Below, one piece after another: positions 19,030 to 28,956 of a stretch of DNA of 64,000 nucleotides. A model generated the notes under the pieces. That model saw only the letters and a list, made by a program, of their open reading frames with translations. It had not been told where the DNA came from and made no database searches. Position numbers and translations under genes: made by a program. How positions within the stretch are numbered: the stretch's first letter is position 1; every line of letters begins with the position of its first letter. Origin of the DNA: Clostridium folliculivorans (lineage in GTDB: Bacteria > Bacillota > Clostridia > Clostridiales > Clostridiaceae); assembly GCF_024341905.1 (NCBI RefSeq), contig NZ_BQXY01000001.1, positions 62,001 to 126,000 on the forward strand, written 5' to 3'.

Positions 19030-20116
19030 TAAACAAGGAGCACTTTTAACACCAAATGAATTTACTTTGACTTTAGTATCATCAATGCTGGGAGTAGGGA
19101 TACTTTATATACCAAATGGATTAATAAAATACGCAAAACAGGATGCTTGGATTAGTTGTATTGTAGGAGCTGTATACCCATTATATATGTTGGTAATTGC
19201 AAAATATCTGAGCAGTAAATTTCCAGAAGAAAATTTATTGGATTTAAGTAAAAGATGCTTTGGTAAGTTTTTTGGAAATATATTCAATATCTTATTTGTA
19301 TCATTTTTCATATTTGTTCTTAGTTCAGAGATATCTGGATTTAGTAATGCATTCAAAACTTACGTTGTTAATTTTTTGAATACCTATAAGATAATATCAG
19401 TAACACTACTAGCCGTAATCTATATAGCCTATAAGGGGATTAAGCCTTTAGCAAGAGTTAATGTAATTATATTCTATCTAACGTTAATATTAATGTTTAT
19501 TCCTTCAGGATCGCTGATAAACGGAACCATACTTAATATTATGCCTGTATTTGAGACGAGTATAGTGAAGATTTTACAAGCTTCTAGAGAAACAGCATTT
19601 TTCTATACTGGATTTGAAGTTGTATTTTTTATATATCCTTTATTGGAACAAAAACAGAAATTATTAAAGTATGGTATGACAAGTATTATTTTTTTAATGT
19701 TTCTTTATGTATGGACTGTATTTTTAACAATATATTACTTAGGTATAGAAATTTCACCTAAATATTTATGGCCAGTTTTAGGATTGACCGATTCTATAAA
19801 TATACCAGTTGTAAATAGTTTTAGATTTATTTTTATGTCCTTATGGGCACTCATAATACTTAAATGTATGTCTACATACTGTTATTCAACAATACAAGGA
19901 ATAAGTCAAATATTGACTAAGGTATCTAAAGATAAAATTGCATTAGTCTTATATCCTATTATAGCAGTATTAGCATTGGCCTATGGAAACACAGTCGAAA
20001 GAAAGGAAGTAACAGGAAAGTTAATACCTATATATGTTCTATTTAATTTATTTTTTATAACAATAACAGCTTTTGCTGTAAAGATGAAAAGAGGGGATGT
20101 GAATGAAAAAAAGTAA
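19016..20116 (+). CDS. spore germinant receptor B subunit (GerAB/GerKB permease-like), locus 1
   Basis: About 366 residues and ten predicted membrane helices, of the endospore GerB family related to APC amino-acid transporters. The start region TPNEFTLTLVSSMLGVGILY and the QDAWIS motif are diagnostic. The B subunit is thought to bind the germinant. The gene overlaps the A-subunit end. ATG 19016 is chosen; a GTG directly before it at 19013 is the alternative. It overlaps the C-subunit gene by about 14 bases, so the operon is tightly coupled. A second B subunit follows the C gene. Confidence 0.92.
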   Translation: MTVNNKQGALLTPNEFTLTLVSSMLGVGILYIPNGLIKYAKQDAWISCIVGAVYPLYMLVIAKYLSSKFPEENLLDLSKRCFGKFFGNIFNILFVSFFIFVLSSEISGFSNAFKTYVVNFLNTYKIISVTLLAVIYIAYKGIKPLARVNVIIFYLTLILMFIPSGSLINGTILNIMPVFETSIVKILQASRETAFFYTGFEVVFFIYPLLEQKQKLLKYGMTSIIFLMFLYVWTVFLTIYYLGIEISPKYLWPVLGLTDSINIPVVNSFRFIFMSLWALIILKCMSTYCYSTIQGISQILTKVSKDKIALVLYPIIAVLALAYGNTVERKEVTGKLIPIYVLFNLFFITITAFAVKMKRGDVNEKK

Positions 20117-21209
20117 GGTCTTTGTTATAATAGCAAGTTTAATAATACTTTTAGTATCTTTTATAAACTCAACTGGTGAATTAGTAGAAAATCTAGAATT
20201 GCCAGTTGGGTTAGGCGCTGATATAGAGAGGAATATGGGGCAAGTTGTATATAGTGTGCCAATACTAACATATACAATTGGAGGGACTGAGGCTGTAGCT
20301 ACCAAGGTATTAGTGGGAAAGGGACTTAATCTTGGTGAAACAAGGCAGACTAGACAGTTGGAATCTGATAAGAAGTTAACACTAGGAATAATGCGTCTTT
20401 ATGCTTTTGGAGAAGAAACTGCGAGATATGGATTAAGGGAATGGATTGATATAAATTTCAATAATGCTTTTTTCAATGACAGAGTTGTATGTGTCGTTTG
20501 TAAGGGAACAGCAGAAGAACTATTCAAATTCAATATACCAGGGTATCAAAGTTCAGTAGAGTTTATTGAAAATATGATTAAGAATCTTGAAGAATATAAT
20601 TTTTTTAAGATGCAATATTCTATCAATGATGTAATAGTGAGAGTGGATGCAGAGGGAAGAAATGTGCTTCTTCCATATGTTGAAACTGATGGAGATAAGG
20701 TGAAGGTTACAGGCCTTGCTATATTTAATAAAGATAAGATGATTGGCAAAGCTGATATTAGGGAAACTAGGGTAATCAATATGCTAAAAGAGAATAATGT
20801 AAAAGGAATACTTACCTTACAAAAGAGCCCAACAGAATACATAAATATAATGGCTAAAGCTAAGAGAAAAATCAAGTGTGTTAAGGAAGATGGTAAATAT
20901 AAATTTACAATAAATCTAAATATAAGAGCTGAAGTAATATCAAATGAAGTATATAAGAAAATGTATGATAAGGAGGAGAATATAAAATTGTTTGAACAGG
21001 ATATGAAAGTTCTTGTAGAAAAACAGTGCAATGATTTAATTAATGATATAAAAAGCAAGTATCAGACTGATATTTTAGATTTGGGGAGGGTAGCTATAGC
21101 AAAGTATGGGAGAGAAACTGGGGAGGACTGGGATAAGGTTGTAAGCCAATCTGAAATTGTAGTTAACGCAAAAGTAGATGTAATATCTCTAGGTAGAGGT
21201 GACTATTAA
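20103..21209 (+). CDS. Ger(x)C family protein lacking a lipobox cysteine, locus 1
   Basis: A 368-residue Ger(x)C protein. A hydrophobic N-terminus (IIASLIILLVSFI) is followed by NSTGELVENLELPVGLG, where lipidated C subunits have LTGCW. There is no Cys near the expected cleavage site, so this subunit is probably held by an uncleaved N-terminal helix or released. The rest matches the fold: GETRQTRQLES, a middle VVCKGTAEEL and the conserved end GRETGEDWDKV. It overlaps the upstream B gene. Compare the C subunits at 24459 and 37732, which do have the Cys. Confidence 0.88.
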   Translation: MKKSKVFVIIASLIILLVSFINSTGELVENLELPVGLGADIERNMGQVVYSVPILTYTIGGTEAVATKVLVGKGLNLGETRQTRQLESDKKLTLGIMRLYAFGEETARYGLREWIDINFNNAFFNDRVVCVVCKGTAEELFKFNIPGYQSSVEFIENMIKNLEEYNFFKMQYSINDVIVRVDAEGRNVLLPYVETDGDKVKVTGLAIFNKDKMIGKADIRETRVINMLKENNVKGILTLQKSPTEYINIMAKAKRKIKCVKEDGKYKFTINLNIRAEVISNEVYKKMYDKEENIKLFEQDMKVLVEKQCNDLINDIKSKYQTDILDLGRVAIAKYGRETGEDWDKVVSQSEIVVNAKVDVISLGRGDY

Positions 21210-21229
21210 ACCAAAAGAAGGAAAAAGGT

Positions 21230-22315
21230 ATGACTAAACTAAGTAATCATCAGTTGTTTACACTTATGTTTATATTCGAAATAGGAAGTACTACAATTTT
21301 TGCATTAGGTATTGGAGCAAAGCAGGATGCATGGATTGTTATACTTATAGCTCTTGTAGTAGGTTTAGTTTATATGTGGGTTTATACAGAGATACAAAAT
21401 AAGTTTCCTGATAAGAATTATGTAGCAATAATCAAATTGATATTAGGAAATAAGCTGGGGGTAATAGTGGCAATAATGTATATTGTCCCATTCTTCAGAC
21501 ATGCATCTCGTAATGCAAGGGAGTTTGGTGAGTTAATAATTATAACACTGCTTCCAGAAGCACCTTTGTTAATAATAGTTTTTATATTTATATCCACTAG
21601 TATATTTATAATTATTAAAGGTGTAGACACAATGGCTAGATTAAGTGAGATATTTTTCTACATAATTATTTTCTTTATGTTATTTATATATATCTTTACA
21701 TATATTTCTGGAAATGTTGAGTTTAAAGAATTGCTACCAGTTTTGGGAGAAGGAATCAAACCAGTGTTAAAGGAATTGCCTCCAGTGATTATGTTTCCTT
21801 TTGGTGAAACATATGTTTTTCTAATGTATTGGAACCATGCTATAGAAAAGAATAAGGTAAGAAAAACAGGAATGAAAGTCATATTTTTTTCAGGTTTACT
21901 ATTATGTGTTTCTGTTATTATGGATATTTGTGTACTAGGTGCTGAGTATACATCCATAGCTACTGTACCTTTTATTGAAGCTATGAAGCTGATAAATATT
22001 GAAGGAGTTATAAGCAATATAGATGCTATAGGTGTAATGCTTATATTTATAGGTGGTTTTTTTAAAATGACAATATATCTTAATGCTATCAACAATATAA
22101 TATGTATAATTTTTAAAATTAAAAGACGAAATATTAGCTTATTGCTCTTAGGATGTTTTCAATTGTGGTTTGTAATTACTTTTGAACCCAACTATGCATA
22201 TCACAAGTGGTTAACTAACTTTGAAACAACATATTTTATGCTAATATATTCTAATGTTATCCCGCTCTTTATACTATTTGTCTACTGGATGAAAAGAAAG
22301 AGAATTGAATTTTAA
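21230..22315 (+). CDS. second spore germinant receptor B subunit, locus 1
   Basis: A 361-residue GerB-family permease-like protein, about ten membrane helices. It begins LSNHQLFTLMFIFEIGSTTI and has KQDAWIVIL, both typical of the family. It lies 20 bases after the C subunit, giving the order A-B-C-B. Two B subunits in one locus suggest either receptors with alternative germinant specificity sharing A and C, or a later duplication; the two B proteins are clearly diverged. The ribosome site is AGAAGGAAAAAGGT. Confidence 0.9.
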   Translation: MTKLSNHQLFTLMFIFEIGSTTIFALGIGAKQDAWIVILIALVVGLVYMWVYTEIQNKFPDKNYVAIIKLILGNKLGVIVAIMYIVPFFRHASRNAREFGELIIITLLPEAPLLIIVFIFISTSIFIIIKGVDTMARLSEIFFYIIIFFMLFIYIFTYISGNVEFKELLPVLGEGIKPVLKELPPVIMFPFGETYVFLMYWNHAIEKNKVRKTGMKVIFFSGLLLCVSVIMDICVLGAEYTSIATVPFIEAMKLINIEGVISNIDAIGVMLIFIGGFFKMTIYLNAINNIICIIFKIKRRNISLLLLGCFQLWFVITFEPNYAYHKWLTNFETTYFMLIYSNVIPLFILFVYWMKRKRIEF

Positions 22316-22448
22316 GCTTAAGATTTAAGTAACTAAGAAGATGTAATTAATTTTAAACTTTGAAATACATATCAAAAAAATAAGTTAGCAGCCTAATAAT
22401 TATAGGTTAGTTGTTAGGTTGCTATAAAATATAAGGGGATTTACTGTT

Positions 22449-22664
22449 ATGACAGTGATTATGAACATCATAGATATTCTTAAGAAATTCTTTGAAGGTA
22501 GAGATTGGTATATAACCTTTTTTACATTAATGACATGGGTACTGTTATTAGTGATTATTATTTACACAGTTTGCCAGCTTATTCTCCTTATATTTAAGGT
22601 TAGATATAAGAATGAACAATTTATAAATGAAGTAAATAATGTTAAGAAAAGAAAAAATGCTTAG
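22449..22664 (+). CDS. small single-helix membrane protein between ger loci
   Basis: A 71-residue protein with one strong membrane helix (about 24-48, FFTLMTWVLLLVIIIYTVCQ) and a basic C-terminal tail ending VKKRKNA. AAGGGGA lies about 9 bases before the ATG. It stands between the first and second germinant receptor loci, so a role linked to the receptors is possible but is inference from position only. I do not recognise a family. It could also be spurious. Confidence 0.55.
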   Translation: MTVIMNIIDILKKFFEGRDWYITFFTLMTWVLLLVIIIYTVCQLILLIFKVRYKNEQFINEVNNVKKRKNA

Positions 22665-22728
22665 GTGGATATTATTAGATTAAAAAGGTTCGAAACAAAA
22701 TAACAATTTGAACTATAGGAGCAAAAAA

Positions 22729-24345
22729 ATGTTTAAATACATAGGTAGAAAACTGAAAAGTTTGTTGAGCAATCAGGAAAATATTAATTTTGAAGATCAA
22801 GGGAAAACATCAGAAAAAGTGGAAAACAATAACAAGGGTGGAGAAAGAATATCAAATAAATTAGAAGATAATATAAATAATTTTAAAAAAGTCTTTGGAG
22901 AAAGTTTAGATATTATTTATAGGTTGTTTTCCTTCGGTGAAAATGGAGAATTTAGTGCAGGACTTATATATGTTGAAGGGCTAAATGAAAACTTTGTTAT
23001 AAATGAAACCATAATGAAAGTATTTATGTATGATAGCAGAATAGCAAATATTAAGAATATGCAAGCCAATATAGATTTTATAGAAAAAAATATGTTGTCA
23101 GTAGCTCATGCAAAGAGAACTAGTTTTAAGCAGGAAATAATAGATGCATGTTTATCAGGTGAAACTGTATTTATGCTAGACGGCTCAGAGGAAGCATTAA
23201 TAATCCATTCAGAAGCCTGGGAAAGTCGTGGGGTGGAGGAAGCTAAGACAGAGGCTGTTGTAAGAGGTCCGAGAGAAGGGTTTTCAGAAAATATAGCTAC
23301 TAATATGGCTTTAATAAGACGTAGGATAAAAAGTCCCAACTTAGTTTTTGAATCAATCAGGATAGGTAGACAAACAAGAACCAGCGTATGTATAGCTTAT
23401 CTAAAAGATATAGCAGATCCTAAGTTGATACAGGAAATAAAGGAGAGACTTAACAAAATAAAAATAGATGCAATCTTAGAGTCTGGATATATAGAACAGC
23501 TAATAGAAGATAATCCTAAATCCATATTTCCAACTATAGGTAATTCCGAAAAATCCGACACTGCTGCAGCAAAAATATTAGAAGGGAGAGCTTGTATTTT
23601 AGTTGATGGCACACCGTTCGTATTAACTATGCCGATGCTATTTGTAGAAGCATTTCAAAGTGCAGAGGATTATTACTCTAGACCATATTTAGCTAGTATG
23701 ATAAGAATGTTAAGGTATATGTGTTTTTTTATAAGTATATTTGCTCCAGTAACTTATGTTGTGCTTTCGACTTTCCATCAGGAACTAATACCTACCACAC
23801 TTTTGTTTACTATTGCAGCTGGAAGAGAAGGAGTTCCCTTTCCTGCAGTTGTGGAAGCAGGACTCATGATAGTTACATTTGAAATTTTAAGAGAAGCAGG
23901 AGTTAGACTACCTAGGCCAGTGGGTCAGGCAGTAAGCATAGTTGGGGCGTTGGTAATAGGTGAAGCGGCTGTATCAGCTGGACTTGTAGGTGGATTATTA
24001 GTAATAGTTATAGCACTTACTGCTGTGTCAAGCTTCGTGATTCCGGTATATACAGATGTTATATCTATATTAAGAATAGTATTTTTAATATTAGGTGGGT
24101 CGCTTGGAATATTTGGGTTAGGAATTGGCGTACTCATAGTATTTGCACATGCTGTGTCTTTAAAGTCTTTTGGAGTACCTTATTTCTCTCCACTAGCTCC
24201 ACTAGTTAAGGATGATATGAAGGATACACTAGTAAGGGCACCATTATGGAAAATGAACAAAAGACCTGCAGCAATTGGATGGAAAAATATTTTTAGACAA
24301 GATGAAGATATGAAGCCTGATTTTAATGATAAAGAGGAAAATTAA
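22729..24345 (+). CDS. spore germinant receptor A subunit, locus 2
   Basis: About 538 residues, GerA family. A hydrophilic, Asn/Lys-rich N-terminal 45 residues precede the usual domain (VVRGPREGFSENIATNMALI, EKSDTAAAKILEGRACILVDG). Five or so C-terminal membrane helices follow, with REAGVRLPRPVGQAVSIVGA, and then KSFGVPYFSP. ATG 22729 follows TATAGGAG; the longer TTG frame at 22708 would put that site inside the gene. It heads a locus with the order A-C-D-B. Confidence 0.92.
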   Translation: MFKYIGRKLKSLLSNQENINFEDQGKTSEKVENNNKGGERISNKLEDNINNFKKVFGESLDIIYRLFSFGENGEFSAGLIYVEGLNENFVINETIMKVFMYDSRIANIKNMQANIDFIEKNMLSVAHAKRTSFKQEIIDACLSGETVFMLDGSEEALIIHSEAWESRGVEEAKTEAVVRGPREGFSENIATNMALIRRRIKSPNLVFESIRIGRQTRTSVCIAYLKDIADPKLIQEIKERLNKIKIDAILESGYIEQLIEDNPKSIFPTIGNSEKSDTAAAKILEGRACILVDGTPFVLTMPMLFVEAFQSAEDYYSRPYLASMIRMLRYMCFFISIFAPVTYVVLSTFHQELIPTTLLFTIAAGREGVPFPAVVEAGLMIVTFEILREAGVRLPRPVGQAVSIVGALVIGEAAVSAGLVGGLLVIVIALTAVSSFVIPVYTDVISILRIVFLILGGSLGIFGLGIGVLIVFAHAVSLKSFGVPYFSPLAPLVKDDMKDTLVRAPLWKMNKRPAAIGWKNIFRQDEDMKPDFNDKEEN

Positions 24346-24458
24346 GTACTTAACTATGGCAGTTTTTTAGCTAAAGCTAGTCTCTGTAGATTTTTGGAAT
24401 ATGCAAAATCATGGTTGAGTCAGGAACTCTATAGTTGATGCAGAGGTGAAGTAAAGTT

Positions 24459-25625
24459 ATGAAAAATATGAAAAGTATAATTATGTTGTTAATTTGTATC
24501 ATTCTATCGTTAAGTCTTACTTCTTGTTGGAGTGCAGTGGAGTTAAACAAATTAGGTATAGTAACTGGAGTTGCACTTGATAAATCAAGCAAGGAAGAAG
24601 ATTTAAATATTACAGCTCAGGTTGGAGTACCTAAACTTGAAAAGTCTAACTCAGGAGTGGGGGGGAAAGAGCAGTTTGTAAATATTAAGGAAAAGGGAAA
24701 AAATGTTTCAGATGCTCTTAAAAATATTAGTAGAGAATACAATAGAGTACTTTTTTTCGCACATAATCAAGTAGTTATATTCAATAAAGATTTAGCACAG
24801 CAAGGATTAAGTGAACAATTGGACTTTTTTTTAAGACAAAGAGAGATGAGACCTTTAACGTGGATGTTGGTAAGTGATGGGGAAGCTGCAAGCATTCTTG
24901 AGACACATACTAATACACAGGATGATCCAGGAATCAATATAGGTAAATTAATTAAAAACGAAAAAAATGTATCTCAACTTCCATTAATAAATTTTAAAGA
25001 ATTTACGGCACGATTGATGAGTAAAACTACCTCTCCAGTGATACCAATAATACAGATGAAAACAGTTGATGAGAAAACAAAGGTGCCTTATATAGCAAGC
25101 ACAGCTGTTTTCAAAAAAGACAAAATGATAGGTGAACTTAATGAAAGTGAATCTATGGGGCTATTATGGGGGATAAACAAGGTAAAGTATGGAACAATTA
25201 CAGTGAATTCTCCAAATGGAAATGATAAAGTAGCGGTAAGGATAATAAGATCAAAGACACATGTAAAACCTAAGATAGAAGGCGAACATATATATATGAA
25301 TATATATATTGATGCAGAAGGAGATATATTGGAACAAACTTCTTCAGAAGATTTGTCAATTCCCAAAATTATTAAAGTTATTGAGGAAAATGAAAACTTA
25401 TATATTGGAAATCAAGTTTTGTCTACCTGGAGTAAAGCTAAAGAGATGAATGCAGATGTATTTGGATTTGGAGATCTAATATATAAATATAAACCAAAGA
25501 AGTGGAAATCAATTGAGAATAAGTGGGATAATGAGTTTCAGAAAATAACTGTTAATGTGGAGGTAAATGCAAAGATAAGAAGAATGGGTAAAATAACAAA
25601 ACCACCTACTTATCAAGGCAAATAG
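24459..25625 (+). CDS. spore germinant receptor C subunit, lipoprotein, locus 2
   Basis: A 388-residue Ger(x)C lipoprotein. The signal peptide ends in the lipobox LTSC followed by WSAVELNKLGIVTGVALD, the classic start of mature GerC. Mid-protein features are EYNRVLFFAHNQVVIF, FFLRQREMRPLTWMLVSDG and TAVFKKDKMIGELNE. It should be diacylglycerol-anchored on the outer face of the inner spore membrane. A GAGGTG ribosome site lies about 10 bases before the ATG. It follows the A subunit by 113 bases. Confidence 0.92.
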   Translation: MKNMKSIIMLLICIILSLSLTSCWSAVELNKLGIVTGVALDKSSKEEDLNITAQVGVPKLEKSNSGVGGKEQFVNIKEKGKNVSDALKNISREYNRVLFFAHNQVVIFNKDLAQQGLSEQLDFFLRQREMRPLTWMLVSDGEAASILETHTNTQDDPGINIGKLIKNEKNVSQLPLINFKEFTARLMSKTTSPVIPIIQMKTVDEKTKVPYIASTAVFKKDKMIGELNESESMGLLWGINKVKYGTITVNSPNGNDKVAVRIIRSKTHVKPKIEGEHIYMNIYIDAEGDILEQTSSEDLSIPKIIKVIEENENLYIGNQVLSTWSKAKEMNADVFGFGDLIYKYKPKKWKSIENKWDNEFQKITVNVEVNAKIRRMGKITKPPTYQGK

Positions 25626-25649
25626 AAGGATATTTTGTGAGGTGAAGAT

Positions 25650-25865
25650 ATGCTTTGGATAATAATTTCTTTCGTGATTATAATACTTATAGAAATTCCA
25701 GAACTGCTCAAAAAGAGACAGCTTAAAGAATTGATGACCTTTTTAATTTTTACTTCAATAGCCTTTATATTAAGCATTTTTTATGTTTTAAGAATACCTA
25801 TTTTCAATCCAGTAGATTTTTTGCAATATATAATTAAGGATTTACTTCATTTAAACTATATATAA
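25650..25865 (+). CDS. small two-helix D-type germination protein, locus 2
   Basis: A 71-residue protein with two membrane helices (about 2-14 and 30-48) and a short end, IFNPVDFLQYIIKDLL. A paralogue occupies the same place next to the C subunit of locus 3 (37521-37730, with IDIFSPAKPIENIFKFML). Small two-helix D proteins are known beside several Bacillus ger operons, where they modulate germination. GAGGTGAAGAT precedes the ATG. The assignment rests on size, topology and position. Confidence 0.75.
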   Translation: MLWIIISFVIIILIEIPELLKKRQLKELMTFLIFTSIAFILSIFYVLRIPIFNPVDFLQYIIKDLLHLNYI

Positions 25866-26022
25866 ATAGAGTTTGCATACTAAAGCTTTTACATATTGTA
25901 TTAAAAGACATTATGATTAGAGGTCACACCTTAATTTCTGATATATTATAAAAGGTTTAGCAAGAATCACTAATCATAACAAGATAAACATGTTTCAAAC
26001 TATAATGGGAGAAGTGCTGATT

Positions 26023-27105
26023 ATGAAGATAGAAAAGGGCATGATATCAAGTTCAGAGTTAATGTTTCTGATAATAGCCTTACTTCAAGGGTCTACGCTC
26101 ACTGCAACTTTTATAAGTGGAGTCACTAAGCAAGATACTTGGGTAGTAGTTGTGGTAAGTTTTTTTATACTATGCTTTTTGCTACAAGTTTATTTGAATT
26201 TAGCTCAGTGCTTTCCAGAGAAAAATATAATAGAGATAAATGATATTACATATGGAGCATATCTTGGGAAATTTGTATCAATTATTTACATATATCATTT
26301 TTGGTTTATAGTAGCTGCAAACTTAAGATTTATTGCTGATTTTTTCTCAACTTTTCTTATGCAGGAAACAGATATTATTGTCTTTATAGTGCCAATAAGT
26401 ATCACTTGTATATATGTAATTAGAAAAGGAATAGAGGTTGTGGCGAGAATGGCACCATTTTTTACTATTTTTACAATAGTAGCAGCCATTATAATAGCTG
26501 TCATGCTTTTTAGTCAATATGATATTAAAAATATGTTACCTATGTTTCAACTTAATTCAATGCAGTTTTTACAGGGAGTAAATGTAATAACTGTAATACC
26601 ATTTGGAGAACTTTTAATCTTTCTCATGATATTTCCAAGTGTAGGAGATAAAGAAAATATAAAGAAATATTCTTTTAAAGGAATGATAATAGGTGTAGTA
26701 TTTTTCCTAATGATTATTGTTAGAAATACACTAGCCTTAGGAATAGTAGGTGAATTTGAGATTCAGTCTTCATTTCAAGTAGCAAAGCTTATAGATATAG
26801 CTGATATTATCAGCAGGCTAGAATCTTTAATAGCAGTTGTATTATTATTTAATGTATTTATGAAAATCGCAATATTCTGCTATGGAACCGTATTAAGTAT
26901 AGCTCAAATTCTTAAACTTAAAACCTACAAGCATATAGTTTCGCCTATAGTTATTATTAGTATAATATTTTCGATTACTATGTACGAATCACCAGTAAAT
27001 CAATCTTATACTGCTGCAAATATATATCCAGTTTATGCTTGGATTCCGGAAATAGTATTTCCTATAATATCACTTATAATAGCTAAACTTAGAAATTTGA
27101 AGTAA
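26023..27105 (+). CDS. spore germinant receptor B subunit, locus 2
   Basis: About 360 residues, ten predicted helices, GerB family. It begins KGMISSSELMFLIIALLQGS, has KQDTWVVVV after the first helices, and VIPFGELLIFLMIFPS in the middle. ATG 26023 is chosen because GGAGAAGTG is 6 bases upstream; the in-frame ATG at 25990 would place that site inside the gene. It follows the D protein by about 157 bases, so it may have its own promoter or be read through from the upstream genes. Confidence 0.9.
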   Translation: MKIEKGMISSSELMFLIIALLQGSTLTATFISGVTKQDTWVVVVVSFFILCFLLQVYLNLAQCFPEKNIIEINDITYGAYLGKFVSIIYIYHFWFIVAANLRFIADFFSTFLMQETDIIVFIVPISITCIYVIRKGIEVVARMAPFFTIFTIVAAIIIAVMLFSQYDIKNMLPMFQLNSMQFLQGVNVITVIPFGELLIFLMIFPSVGDKENIKKYSFKGMIIGVVFFLMIIVRNTLALGIVGEFEIQSSFQVAKLIDIADIISRLESLIAVVLLFNVFMKIAIFCYGTVLSIAQILKLKTYKHIVSPIVIISIIFSITMYESPVNQSYTAANIYPVYAWIPEIVFPIISLIIAKLRNLK

Positions 27106-27192
27106 TAAATAATCAATACCCAATTTACAAATAAGGATAATAGAGGTATAATCGTGATGTAAAACTAATAAAAATTAAATATACCAGATATT

Positions 27193-27280
27193 TGCTGGGG
27201 GTGCCGTAAGGCTGAGAGGGATAGTTTATCCTAACTCCATGAACCTGATATGGTTAGAACCATCGTAGGGAAGCAAGGGC
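27193..27280 (+). promoter_or_regulatory. TPP riboswitch (THI element)
   Basis: The conserved pieces are all present in order: GGGGGTGCC, GGCTGAGAGGG, the pyrimidine-sensing ACCTGAT with GGTTAGAACC, and CGTAGGGAAGCAA. It binds thiamine pyrophosphate and should end transcription of thiC and the downstream genes when TPP is plentiful. The closing GGGAAGCAAG can pair with the CTTGC of the first terminator stem, a likely antiterminator. Confidence 0.95.
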
Positions 27281-27293
27281 TTTATTCGTATTT

Positions 27294-27318
27294 AAGCTTG
27301 CTTTTTGCAAGTTTTTTT
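27294..27318 (+). terminator. first leader terminator below the TPP riboswitch
   Basis: Stem AAGCTTGC / GCAAGTTT followed by seven T. Its left arm can instead pair with GCAAG at the end of the riboswitch, consistent with ligand-controlled termination. Confidence 0.8.
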
Positions 27319-27338
27319 ATTTGGATAAATATGCTGTT

Positions 27339-27380
27339 AAGCAGTCTTTTGTATTTCTTACAAATGGCTGCTTTTTTGTT
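27339..27380 (+). terminator. second leader terminator before thiC
   Basis: Stem AAGCAG ... CTGCTT with inner TTTGT / ACAAA, then TTTTTTGTTTT. It lies 40-80 bases upstream of the thiC start. A second intrinsic terminator after the riboswitch one is unusual. Confidence 0.75.
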
Positions 27381-27420
27381 TTCTTTATTAAAAAAATTAT
27401 ATTTAAGGAGAGATTATTGT

Positions 27421-28719
27421 ATGAATTACACAACACAAATGGACGCCGCTAAGAAAGGAATTATAACTAAGGAGATGGAAGTAGTTGCAGAAAAGGAAAA
27501 ACTAGATATAGAAGTTTTAAGAGGACTTATTGCGGAAGGAAAAGTGGTTATTCCTGCGAACAAGAATCATAAATCTTTAAGTGCTGAAGGAGTCGGACAA
27601 GGACTTCGTACAAAAATAAATGTAAATCTAGGGATTTCAAAGGATTGTTGTGATCTGGATGTTGAACTAGAAAAAGTGAGAACTGCGCTAAATATGAAAG
27701 CTGAAGCGATAATGGACTTATCTAACTATGGGAAAACTGAACACCTAAGAAAAAAGATTGTGGATATGTCTACTGCAATGCTTGGAACAGTTCCTATGTA
27801 TGATGCTATAGGTTTCTATGATAAAGATCTTAAGGATATAACTGTGGATGAATTTTTTAGAGTAGTGGAAAAACATGGAGAAGATGGAGTAGATTTTGTA
27901 ACGATTCATGCAGGACTAAACAAAGAAACTGCTAAGATAGTAAAAAATAATCCTAGACTTACCAATATAGTTTCAAGAGGAGGTTCATTGCTTTTTGCAT
28001 GGATGGAACTTAACAAAGCTGAAAATCCATTTTATGAGTATTACGATAGGCTTTTAGGTATTTGCGAAAAATATGATATTACAATTTCTTTAGGAGATGC
28101 TTGTAGACCAGGATCTATAAAGGATGCTACTGATCCAGCACAAATAAAGGAACTAATTACTTTAGGTGAACTAACAAAGAGAGCTTGGGAAAGAAATGTT
28201 CAAGTTATGATTGAGGGGCCAGGACATATGCCTATAAATGAAATACAAGCCAACATGCTATTAGAAAAAAAACTATGTCATGGAGCTCCTTTCTATGTAC
28301 TTGGACCTTTAGTAACAGATGTAGCACCAGGTTATGATCATATAACTTCGGCTATAGGTGGTGCAATTGCAGCTTCAAGTGGTGCAGACTTCTTGTGCTA
28401 TGTTACACCTGCTGAACATTTAAGACTTCCAACCCTAGAAGATATGAAGGAAGGAATAATAGCAGCAAAGATAGCAGCTCATGCGGGAGATATTGCAAAA
28501 GGAGTAAAAGGTGCAATGGACTGGGACAACGAAATGAGTATGGCAAGAGCAGATTTAGATTGGGAAAGAATGTTTGAGCTTTCTATTGATGAGGAAAAAG
28601 CGAGAAGATATAGAAAAGAATCCTCACCTGAAAATCCGGACAGCTGTACAATGTGTGGAAAGATGTGTTCTATGAGAACCATGAAAAAGATACTAAATAA
28701 TGAGGATTTGAATATTTAG
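27421..28719 (+). CDS. thiC: phosphomethylpyrimidine synthase ThiC
   Basis: A 432-residue radical-SAM enzyme converting aminoimidazole ribotide to HMP-phosphate, the pyrimidine half of thiamine. The body carries typical blocks ([57 protein letters not shown]). The C-terminal cluster motif reads [11 protein letters not shown], the form seen in clostridial ThiC. ATG 27421 follows TTAAGGAGAG; the open frame upstream to 27250 runs through the riboswitch and is not coding. It is the first gene of the operon and lacks the long N-terminal domain of proteobacterial ThiC. Confidence 0.96.
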   Translation: MNYTTQMDAAKKGIITKEMEVVAEKEKLDIEVLRGLIAEGKVVIPANKNHKSLSAEGVGQGLRTKINVNLGISKDCCDLDVELEKVRTALNMKAEAIMDLSNYGKTEHLRKKIVDMSTAMLGTVPMYDAIGFYDKDLKDITVDEFFRVVEKHGEDGVDFVTIHAGLNKETAKIVKNNPRLTNIVSRGGSLLFAWMELNKAENPFYEYYDRLLGICEKYDITISLGDACRPGSIKDATDPAQIKELITLGELTKRAWERNVQVMIEGPGHMPINEIQANMLLEKKLCHGAPFYVLGPLVTDVAPGYDHITSAIGGAIAASSGADFLCYVTPAEHLRLPTLEDMKEGIIAAKIAAHAGDIAKGVKGAMDWDNEMSMARADLDWERMFELSIDEEKARRYRKESSPENPDSCTMCGKMCSMRTMKKILNNEDLNI

Positions 28720-28956
28720 AAGAAATAGACTTCTTAATGATGAACATCGTAATATTTAAAATGGCTACAACCGTTGATATTGCTATATATTTATATAATT
28801 TTATAATTTTATAATCATATGATTTTATAAATAAAAGAATTTATAAATATAAAAAGTTATAAATAAAAGAAGTTATAAATATTTAATTAAAGCTATGGAA
28901 CATGAGATTTACGGAATTTTTAAAATATATAACTTAATATTTAGGAGGTGTGATTA
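28720..28956 (+). other. AT-rich spacer with short direct repeats
   Basis: The 237-nt gap between thiC and thiS contains repeated TTATAAATA/TAAAAGAA units (about 28823-28890). No gene, riboswitch or terminator was seen, so thiS-tenI are probably co-transcribed with thiC. Confidence 0.4.

Noticed and set aside
20546-21058. Minus-strand 170-codon frame opposite the Ger(x)C gene
   Set aside because: Shadow frame rich in Ser/Ile/Phe typical of antisense reading; no start context.
27250-27420. In-frame upstream extension of thiC
   Set aside because: It runs through the TPP riboswitch and both terminators; the ATG at 27421 has a proper ribosome site.
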